The position numbers and the translations under genes are program-made. Below are positions 55,064 to 62,352 of a DNA stretch of 64,000 nucleotides, in pieces. The DNA lies in NCBI RefSeq assembly GCF_940143175.1, contig NZ_OW659496.1, positions 1,302,001 through 1,366,000 of the forward strand, read 5' to 3'. Each line of letters starts with the position of its first letter. Within the stretch, counting starts at the first letter, position 1. The notes beneath the pieces are model-generated. The model had not been told where the DNA came from. It saw only the letters and a list, made by a program, of their open reading frames with translations, and made no database searches. The stretch comes from Erysipelothrix amsterdamensis (GTDB taxonomy: Bacteria; Bacillota_I; Bacilli_A; Erysipelotrichales; Erysipelotrichaceae).

Positions 55064-55792
55064 CTACTCCCAATTGTTTTCTACGAATTTATTGAAACTT
55101 TGCTTAACATCACTTTGGTATGCTTTACCAATCGGCAACTCTTCCCCATTTTCAAGACGAAGTGTCTGGTTTTTAAAGAGTACTATATGGTTTAAGTTAA
55201 CGAGATAAGAACGATGTACACGAACAAAATTCCGATTCGCTAGACGTGTCGTTAAGTGATCCATGGTCTCATAAAAATCAAAATATTCATCGTTATTGAA
55301 ATGTACACGCATCACACGACGATAAATCTCGAAGTGAGATATGTCTTTAAATGGAATACGTCGTGATTCCGCCCCGAAATTACAATCAAAAAAATCACCC
55401 GATCGTTTATCAATTTGTGTCAGTGCTTGTCCTAATACGGTACGAAAACGAGTATCATCCGTATCCTGCTTTATAAGATAATTGAATGAACCCACATCAA
55501 AGGCATCAAAAACAAAATCTGATGATGAAGTAAGAAAAATAATCTGCGAATTATAACCCATCCTACGGATTTGCTTTGCAACCTCCACACCATTAATTTC
55601 ATCCATAAAAACATCTAGAAAAATAATATCTGGTTCTTCATAATGATCCGTTAACTCAAAAATCAAATCCTCACCCCGAGAAAATGAGCTTAGCTCAACT
55701 TCCAATCCTCGCGACATCACATATCGCTTAATCAAATATCGATATTTCTCAATGACATCATTATCATCGTCACACAAGACAATACGTACCAT
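55064..55792 (-). CDS. AgrA-type response regulator (LytTR)
   Basis: 242 residues. The receiver domain has the acidic pocket LCDDDND and phospho-acceptor D60 in DIIFLDVFMDE. A LytTR DNA-binding domain follows with RRIPFKDISHFEIYRRVMRVHF and NFVRVHRSYLVNLNHI. It lies 4 nt before the kinase. LytTR regulators bind paired direct repeats; targets here are unknown, but the divergent lipoprotein gene is nearest. Confidence 0.92.
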   Translation of the reverse strand: MVRIVLCDDDNDVIEKYRYLIKRYVMSRGLEVELSSFSRGEDLIFELTDHYEEPDIIFLDVFMDEINGVEVAKQIRRMGYNSQIIFLTSSSDFVFDAFDVGSFNYLIKQDTDDTRFRTVLGQALTQIDKRSGDFFDCNFGAESRRIPFKDISHFEIYRRVMRVHFNNDEYFDFYETMDHLTTRLANRNFVRVHRSYLVNLNHIVLFKNQTLRLENGEELPIGKAYQSDVKQSFNKFVENNWE

Positions 55793-55818
55793 ACAAGAAC
55801 CCCCTATTCATTGATTGT

Positions 55819-55824
55819 ATTATA
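55819..55824 (-). promoter_or_regulatory. -10 element of the Agr-type operon
   Basis: TATAAT on the minus strand about 27 nt before the regulator start. The -35 is weak. Confidence 0.5.
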
Positions 55825-55948
55825 ACATGTTGCGTAAAAAGATACACAATTCACTAGGTATACGGTTCATATTCACTATACTTTTACCAGAATTTCATAC
55901 AAGTTTTATCATCACAAATCCTGCCAAAATTAAACACATATATTTCAT

Positions 55949-55960
55949 AACACATGTGTT
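55949..55960. promoter_or_regulatory. Palindrome upstream of the lipoprotein gene
   Basis: Perfect 12-bp palindrome AACACATGTGTT in the divergent region, about 50 nt before the lipoprotein start. Candidate regulator site; no binding protein can be assigned. Confidence 0.4.
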
Positions 55961-56008
55961 TAATTTTCATGTTAATGTGGTATTCTTTCCGAAGAAAGGA
56001 TGAGGTTT

Positions 56009-56347
56009 ATGAAAAAAAACAATCGAATCGTAGCCCTGTTCTTAATGTTTACTCTATTAATTGGATGTCAGGCTACCCACCAAACCCGAACACTCATCAC
56101 AGATAAATCATCAATCAACCATCCATTCATCGTTACCTACGTTACGGGTAAATTTTCCGAATATGGATACTCTGTAAATCAAGATGAACAAATTAAAATC
56201 TACAAAGACAATGAAGAACAATGGACCTTCACCCAATCAGCTCCCGACAACACCGAAAGCATCATCACCGTAATGTGGGATGGTCAATCCGAGATAGCGG
56301 AAACAATTTTTGTGCAAGTAGCGAATAAAGTGGTGTATAAGAGATAG
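56009..56347 (+). CDS. Small putative lipoprotein
   Basis: 112 residues. A lipoprotein signal peptide with lipobox LLIGC puts the lipid-modified cysteine near residue 20. The rest is a small beta-rich domain of about 90 residues without a family that I recognise. The ATG at 56009 is favoured by AAAGGA 8 nt upstream; an ATG at 56000 is in frame. It faces away from the Agr-type pair and may be its target. Confidence 0.75.
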   Translation: MKKNNRIVALFLMFTLLIGCQATHQTRTLITDKSSINHPFIVTYVTGKFSEYGYSVNQDEQIKIYKDNEEQWTFTQSAPDNTESIITVMWDGQSEIAETIFVQVANKVVYKR

Positions 56348-56382
56348 TATAAATCTCTATAATGATTTTAAAGTTTTACAAT

Positions 56383-56418
56383 AAAAAGAGACGTCAATTT
56401 AAATTGATGTCTCTTTTT
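56383..56418. terminator. Bidirectional terminator at the defence-operon end
   Basis: 18-bp arms (56383-56400 with 56401-56418), one mismatch, between the lipoprotein gene and the methyltransferase gene; A/T runs on both sides. It overlaps the methyltransferase stop. Confidence 0.88.
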
Positions 56419-57649
56419 GTTTTAACTTATATATCTTTTGAATTTCAATTATTTGTTTAAATATATCTTCAAGTACATTTACCACTATACTGTTGCCTGC
56501 AAGTTTATTCAATTTTTCAACACCATAAAATTCTCTAGATCTGTTAAACATAAAATTATTATCAATCAAGTTTTGGTAGTCTTTCTCATCAAACCCCATT
56601 AACATAAAGCATTCCCTAGGTGTTAGATATCTAAAAGGAGTCTTTGCATCTAAACTTTTCGGCAATGAAATTACTCCGGAATTTGGATGTCTATCTTGTT
56701 TTGTTGTGATTGTTCTTACATAACTTTGACATACTTTTTGATTTTCTACTAATTTATCATTTGAAATTTCGATTTTTCTTCTTGAAATTGTGTAATTTGG
56801 AGTACTTGATAAAGCTTCCTTTCGGTACGCATCTACATTATAATCTGTTCTTAAGAAATTTTTTAAATGTTTCGGTTCGTGATTGACTGACTCTAAATTA
56901 TTATTTTTAAAATAAATTTCTACTTCTTTTTTAAAGTTCTCGTTTCCGTTATGTAAAACACTAATCATAAATGTTCTTTTTCTTTTCTGAGGAATTCCAA
57001 AATTATCTGCTGAGAGATCATAAATTTGGTTAATATATCCCATTTCCTCTAGAAATGTCGTCCATTCTGTAAAATTAGAAATATGACGCTTTGATCGAAT
57101 ATTTGTTACATTCTCCATAAGTAAAAATTTTGGTTTTGATTTCCCAATTTCATCGTATTCTTTGATGATTCGCTCAACTTCCCACAACATACCTGATCTA
57201 TTATTGGCGTCTCTATCAATTCCCTTAGTGTTGCCATGCCAAGATCCAGATAACGATAAGTCTTGACAAGGAAATGAATAAGTTAGTAAATCGACATTAT
57301 CAGGTAAATTAATCGCCTTAACATCTGTGATACTAACTAGGTTCTTAGTTCTTTTGATTGCATAATCAATTCGCATTAAAGCGTCTAGTGGATATCTTTT
57401 TAAATTACTTTTTTGAAGTGGCTCTTTACCGTTACCACTAATTGTATGAACCGATAATTTTTCTATTAGTTCTTCTTTTGTAACATTTTCATATTCAGAT
57501 AAATCTTGTGGCCCATTGTGAATGATGTCATATGCGTAAATAGCATTTATATCCCATTCTATCGTAGCAACCACTTCATAATCTGCTCCAATATTACTTA
57601 GGGCTTTTGATTGACTGCCAATTCCACTAAATGCTTCAACTACTTTCAT
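56399..57649 (-). CDS. DNA (cytosine-5) methyltransferase
   Basis: 416 residues. C5-methylase motifs are in order: I VEAFSGIGSQ (4-13), IV SFPCQDLS with catalytic C128, VI MENV (178-181), VIII IPQKRKR (219-225), IX LTPRECFMLMGF and X LAGNSIVVNVLE. A long insert between motifs I and IV (about 45-118) is unusual. It protects the host DNA at the sites cut by the linked nuclease system. Last gene of the Z1-GHKL operon; the ATG at 57649 follows GAGAGGAAG and lies 18 nt after the nuclease gene. Recognition sequence unknown. Confidence 0.95.
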   Translation of the reverse strand: MKVVEAFSGIGSQSKALSNIGADYEVVATIEWDINAIYAYDIIHNGPQDLSEYENVTKEELIEKLSVHTISGNGKEPLQKSNLKRYPLDALMRIDYAIKRTKNLVSITDVKAINLPDNVDLLTYSFPCQDLSLSGSWHGNTKGIDRDANNRSGMLWEVERIIKEYDEIGKSKPKFLLMENVTNIRSKRHISNFTEWTTFLEEMGYINQIYDLSADNFGIPQKRKRTFMISVLHNGNENFKKEVEIYFKNNNLESVNHEPKHLKNFLRTDYNVDAYRKEALSSTPNYTISRRKIEISNDKLVENQKVCQSYVRTITTKQDRHPNSGVISLPKSLDAKTPFRYLTPRECFMLMGFDEKDYQNLIDNNFMFNRSREFYGVEKLNKLAGNSIVVNVLEDIFKQIIEIQKIYKLKQKETSI

Positions 57650-57667
57650 TAAAATTCTTCCTCTCAA

Positions 57668-58570
57668 CTACCATATTTCATTTGGTATTCCTACTAAGTC
57701 AATAGTATACTCTATTTTTGTTATGTTGTCTGGTATCTTTCCAGAAACAAATGAACTCGGTGTGATAGCCGGGAAAGCTGTATCAACTAAATATCGTTTA
57801 CCCTCAAGTTTTCGATATTTTATCTTTCGATCTCTACTTCCATGTCTGTATCCCAATTGACTGATTTTTTCTTCATAATCGGATCTACGTCCACCTGCAG
57901 TAACGATTAATTCCAATAAATCATCTATAGAATTTCCTTTTGATGACTCTTCAAGTTTGCACATATAAATATATAGTGTTTTATTTGATTGTAATTGAAA
58001 TTGTCCACTAATTGTTACTGTTTCTGCATATTTGATCAATGTAGTTTTTACATCTAGACTTATTGTTTCAGTTTCAATATCATGAGAATTCATTGAAGGG
58101 CCTTGCCAGATAAGATTCTTTTCTTTTGATTCCAACAAGAATAATGCGCAATATAATTCTCCTATTACGTCGTAAACTTTTTTATGTTTGATTGAATTAC
58201 CTAATAAATCTCTCCATTTTTTCCACCATTCAAAGGGCTCTGTTTGTAATAATATTCTATTTTCTTTATTTTCTCCTGGCTCCAAAAATTGAGCACAAAT
58301 AATCGCGAACTCATTTCTTAGATGATTAAGCTCTGATGAAAGAATTAATAAATTAATTCTTTCGCCACCATTAATTTGGAATTCACTACTAAAAAGTCTT
58401 ACATTACTAAATTGTTCATTAATCTCAAGATTGTTTATATTCATGATAGCAACACCATAGTAATTTGACTCTCTAATAGTCCACGATTTTTCGTCTGCTG
58501 TTTTTATCGTTCTTAAACCATGTGAAAATTGAGATGCAAAGTTTTCTCGAATTTCATCAACTATTGTCAT
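57668..58570 (-). CDS. PD-(D/E)XK nuclease candidate, DUF4420 family
   Basis: 300 residues. The family DUF4420 is annotated as a PD-(D/E)XK restriction-like nuclease. The expected catalytic set can be seen: E138 in VIGELYCALFLLE, D164 in SHDIE, and D173/K175 in SLDVKTT. AAGGAG lies before the ATG at 58570, 13 nt after the previous gene. It is the probable DNA-cutting subunit. Family assignment is by recall of sequence features. Confidence 0.82.
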   Translation of the reverse strand: MTIVDEIRENFASQFSHGLRTIKTADEKSWTIRESNYYGVAIMNINNLEINEQFSNVRLFSSEFQINGGERINLLILSSELNHLRNEFAIICAQFLEPGENKENRILLQTEPFEWWKKWRDLLGNSIKHKKVYDVIGELYCALFLLESKEKNLIWQGPSMNSHDIETETISLDVKTTLIKYAETVTISGQFQLQSNKTLYIYMCKLEESSKGNSIDDLLELIVTAGGRRSDYEEKISQLGYRHGSRDRKIKYRKLEGKRYLVDTAFPAITPSSFVSGKIPDNITKIEYTIDLVGIPNEIW

Positions 58571-58583
58571 TTGAATTTCTCCT

Positions 58584-59264
58584 TTAGTTCGCTTTATCAA
58601 AAAGCATATTAACGTATCCTTCGATACCACCTTCATACAAGCCAGGTTCTATCGTTTGGATATATAAAGTGTTTAATGTCATTACTTTTCGAAATAGCCC
58701 TTTTTGATTACTATCGCGATGACTTAATTCATATTTATCTCTTCGCAAATCGTACACTCGCATAATCTCTCTATATAAATTTACATCAAACCCTTTTTTT
58801 GATGTTCGATCCACAAGTTGGAGAATCTCATCTGTAGTATTTCTTCTTAAAATTTTAGAGGTGTTCTCTACGTCACCTTGCCAGCTTAGATGAATATACC
58901 ACCAAATAGTCCGTAACCAAAGTCTATTTTTTGTTTTATAAAACCTTACATCATTTTCATATCCCCATCTCATTGCAACAATGTTCGGAATAACTCTAAC
59001 TTGCAAATCAATCCAAATTTGCTCGTCAGATGCTTCTCTTAATGTCATTCCATTTTCATTTTTTAAAACATCATACAAATACAAACCGAACTGAAGATCT
59101 TTCATATATTCTCTATCTGATGGAATCGATAAATAATATTCAGTTAGTTTTTTTCTGAGATTCTCATAATTTCCATCGAGACTTTTCATTTGTACATCAC
59201 CGTACAATTTCCATTTGTCCATCTCATTTTTTGCTTCTGATTTATTCATTTTCTCAAATATCAT
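58584..59264 (-). CDS. DUF6339-like accessory protein of the defence operon
   Basis: 226 residues, helical, with many aromatic residues (RLWLRTIWWYIHLSW, about 111-125). It has no catalytic motif I can name. It resembles DUF6339 proteins, which I recall as found beside Z1 and DUF4420 genes. GGGGGA lies before the ATG. Probably a structural or adaptor subunit of the complex. Confidence 0.72.
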   Translation of the reverse strand: MIFEKMNKSEAKNEMDKWKLYGDVQMKSLDGNYENLRKKLTEYYLSIPSDREYMKDLQFGLYLYDVLKNENGMTLREASDEQIWIDLQVRVIPNIVAMRWGYENDVRFYKTKNRLWLRTIWWYIHLSWQGDVENTSKILRRNTTDEILQLVDRTSKKGFDVNLYREIMRVYDLRRDKYELSHRDSNQKGLFRKVMTLNTLYIQTIEPGLYEGGIEGYVNMLFDKAN

Positions 59265-59278
59265 TACTTATTCCCCCT

Positions 59279-60226
59279 CTATCTATCAAATGGTAACCGT
59301 TGTCGAACTTCGCTGGACAGAAGATCTAAATCATCGTAATTTTTCAGTCCAAATGTTTTGATAAAATAATTTGCCACATGAGCAACACTTCCTATTTCAA
59401 AATAATCATCTGATTTTAAACAACTCGCATATGCGGACTGCGCCACTTTAGTAATGATGATACAAATACTACTTGCCACAATATCATTAATCAGAAATTG
59501 ATCAAATTTTTTATTGTTTCGGTCTACATATTTATATCCCGGATGATTTTGATTTAGCCTAATTGCAACACTACGGCTAAATGCTTCAGTAACTGGATCA
59601 TCCCACTGACAATCCACCTGCCATAAAGGTCCTTTAGGATTAGATACAATATATATAGGAAATTCAGAACCATCTCCATCAAGAACTACTTTGACCTCAC
59701 TAAAACCACCTAAAATAGATCCTATATTGTTTTGTAGGTAGCCACCCCGTTCATCTATTTGATTTGCTGCTCTCTCTATATAGAGAAACGGTTGGAAAAC
59801 GATGTCTCCTCGAAGTTGTCCAACATCAAAATTGATTTCAATACGGTATTCTTTAGGAATGTTGTCAAAATAATCCATTATTCCCACGCGAACTATTCCT
59901 CTTTGCATGGATTCACGAGAATACCATTGTATTGCGAAACCAATTCTTGCTCCACTATTCGCAATACCATTTTGACCAAATAAAGGTCTAGAGTTTTTTA
60001 TTTCCATCTTCAACTCTACTGTAAGCGACTGACTGTTTATATCCCAAAAAGCATTTTCATCTTCCAAGATTATCAAATTGCTATTAATGGAATCTTCACT
60101 AATTTCTATTTTCTTTTTATCATACTTTGTTCGAGCATAAAACTTAATCTCTGAAACTTCATATCCAATAGCATTTATATGATTCTCATTTAGCATTGGG
60201 TAGGTTGAAAATATATTTTTTACCAC
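59279..60226 (-). CDS. Unrecognised protein in the GHKL-Z1 operon
   Basis: 315 residues, mixed alpha/beta. The N-terminal 210 residues are beta-rich with no obvious enzyme motif. The C-terminal third is helical and ends YDDLDLLSSEVRQRLPFDR. The start is GTG at 60226, sharing one base with the stop of the GHKL gene and preceded by GGAGGAG. Tight coupling argues that it is a core part of the system. No function can be assigned. Confidence 0.75.
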   Translation of the reverse strand: MVKNIFSTYPMLNENHINAIGYEVSEIKFYARTKYDKKKIEISEDSINSNLIILEDENAFWDINSQSLTVELKMEIKNSRPLFGQNGIANSGARIGFAIQWYSRESMQRGIVRVGIMDYFDNIPKEYRIEINFDVGQLRGDIVFQPFLYIERAANQIDERGGYLQNNIGSILGGFSEVKVVLDGDGSEFPIYIVSNPKGPLWQVDCQWDDPVTEAFSRSVAIRLNQNHPGYKYVDRNNKKFDQFLINDIVASSICIIITKVAQSAYASCLKSDDYFEIGSVAHVANYFIKTFGLKNYDDLDLLSSEVRQRLPFDR

Positions 60227-62343
60227 TACTTATCTCCTCCTACCTTAACACACGTAAATTGTAGTATCGGTACAATATTAAAATCAGAAGTATGAACTAA
60301 AACAGAACCTCTAATTTGAATGCGACTCGGAACAGACGTTTCTAAAAGTAATCCATATGATTTATCATAATCTGATAAAATTTCTGAAATTCTATAGCGT
60401 TCGGTATTAGACTCTTTAAAACCTTTCGGTACATATATTTCTTCTTCTCTACTAATTCTAGAATCTTTATATATCATTTCGGTTTCTAGAATTTCTAAAG
60501 GAAATTGGTCATTTGTTATTTTTTCGTATTCGATTGCTTCCAAAATCCCACTCTCTCGAATAGTAGCAATTTTGACCGTAAACGAACGTACTGTTTCTAA
60601 CGTGTCAATTTCAAAAGGAATTCTAATACCATCTTCACGATACTGTATCCCCTCTTCATTAATATTGAACTGTGGATTTCTTTTTTTTGATTTTACTGCA
60701 TTCGGTACTTTTATAATTTTCTTAGGAGCGCTTGCTTTTTTACCGAACATACTTGAAGGCAGTAATTTTTCTCCGAATTGCTTACTAAACACAGAGTTTC
60801 TATCTTCAAGAATAACTACACTCTCCGTATTTAGTACTTTTCCAATTTTTTTTGAAACATGACTCTTAATTTTACGAGATATTTCCGGGCTTATAGTGCC
60901 ATAACTTTTATCACCCCATGATGTGTGATCTGCTTCCTCGCTCATGCGCACATATTCTTCTAAACTATTAGGTAAACCTTGATTTATATACTCTTGACGA
61001 AACTTGTTTTTTGAGTTCAATACAAAATAACCAATAACATATTCATCGTCATTAGTAGCATCTATTTTCCTTACCCAATCTCCACTTGTTTCATAGGAGA
61101 CTATCATGCCTGGTTTTCTAGTGTACATAAGCATGGGGGAATTTAGAGGCGAATCATCATTTAGTGTATTTGTTAAAAGGTATATATTAGGATTATTATC
61201 TGGAATACCTTGCCCTAGATCTCGACCCGTAACTTTAACAAAAGAAACAGTTCCACAAATTGGGTCGACCAAATAATGATTAACTTTAATTTCTTCCTTA
61301 TAGTATTTTATTTGATTCGACATTACTAAACTTGGTTTCTTCACGCCCGAAGCATAATTATATAAATCTCTTTGAATCATAAAAAGCGGAAGTATTAATT
61401 CATCGACTAACATACAACCATTTATCGAAGCTTCCAAATAACAGCCATCGTATTGTTTATTATTTAATCTAGAAGCATACCAACGTTGTATCGATATTTC
61501 TAAATATTCTTCAATGCTGCTCGTCCAATATGGTAAATTTCGAGGTCTTTTTGCAACCTCACTCGTAACTTCTGAATTAATCCCCTGTAAATTTTGTGTA
61601 AGTAGATTTTTCGGTTCAACAAAAGGGATAATAATCGCTGTACCCGTTTCATCATTTATATATGGTTTCATACCGAATATTTTTAGAAAATCATGTATTT
61701 CATCTCGATCGGTAACGGGAACAGTAGTATTTTCAGATATTTCCTTTCCCCACCAAGCAATTCCTAGTCGTTTACTTTCTTTATAACCCGGAATAATACT
61801 TGTCGATGAAGTCTCATCTTCTACCATATTTATAGCCAATCTTTCTTCAAAAAATCCATCACTTACTCTAATCCGACTATAATAAATTACCAAACCAATT
61901 CCCAATCTATAATAGGTTGTTTTGCCTAACCCCCAAGATCCACCTGCGCCTTCTTTATTTTGTGCCTTCATTATGTCATAAACTAAAGATATTAAATTTC
62001 CCTCATCCATACCATCGGTAAGTTCATTTTGCGACATAGGACCTGTCAATCCTTCTGTATTGTAATCTCTAACAGATAAAAATTTCTTTGTAGTAAATCC
62101 AAAGCGCTCATTTAATGCCTTCTCAATTCCCTCTAAATGTTTAGACAATGAATTCGTTACAAAATCACCGACTGTAAAATCTACTAGCACTGACTTTGTA
62201 TTTCCACTACGTGCGTCTAGACTATTTTGAATTGATTCTCGAACTAGTAAATCTATCCAAGGCATACTGTCGTTTTGAATGATTCTTAATAGAGCCTCTC
62301 CGGTAAGAGTGTTTCTTCCCGAACTTTCAATTTCGATATTCAT
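60226..62343 (-). CDS. MORC/MutL-type GHKL ATPase of a restriction-modification system
   Basis: 705 residues. The N-terminal ATPase has GHKL motif 1 RESIQNSLDA (E36, N40, D43), motif 2 VRDYNTEGLTG (D93, N95, G98) and motif 3 GGSWGLGKTTYYRLG (134-148). The rest (about 190-700) is a long multi-domain region with no homology that I can name. Bacterial MORC-like ATPases of this sort were described by Iyer, Abhiman and Aravind in R-M operons with Z1 helicases. They probably dimerise on ATP binding and clamp DNA. It lies 9 nt after the Z1 gene. Confidence 0.85.
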   Translation of the reverse strand: MNIEIESSGRNTLTGEALLRIIQNDSMPWIDLLVRESIQNSLDARSGNTKSVLVDFTVGDFVTNSLSKHLEGIEKALNERFGFTTKKFLSVRDYNTEGLTGPMSQNELTDGMDEGNLISLVYDIMKAQNKEGAGGSWGLGKTTYYRLGIGLVIYYSRIRVSDGFFEERLAINMVEDETSSTSIIPGYKESKRLGIAWWGKEISENTTVPVTDRDEIHDFLKIFGMKPYINDETGTAIIIPFVEPKNLLTQNLQGINSEVTSEVAKRPRNLPYWTSSIEEYLEISIQRWYASRLNNKQYDGCYLEASINGCMLVDELILPLFMIQRDLYNYASGVKKPSLVMSNQIKYYKEEIKVNHYLVDPICGTVSFVKVTGRDLGQGIPDNNPNIYLLTNTLNDDSPLNSPMLMYTRKPGMIVSYETSGDWVRKIDATNDDEYVIGYFVLNSKNKFRQEYINQGLPNSLEEYVRMSEEADHTSWGDKSYGTISPEISRKIKSHVSKKIGKVLNTESVVILEDRNSVFSKQFGEKLLPSSMFGKKASAPKKIIKVPNAVKSKKRNPQFNINEEGIQYREDGIRIPFEIDTLETVRSFTVKIATIRESGILEAIEYEKITNDQFPLEILETEMIYKDSRISREEEIYVPKGFKESNTERYRISEILSDYDKSYGLLLETSVPSRIQIRGSVLVHTSDFNIVPILQFTCVKVGGDK

Positions 62344-62352
62344 TATTCCCCC

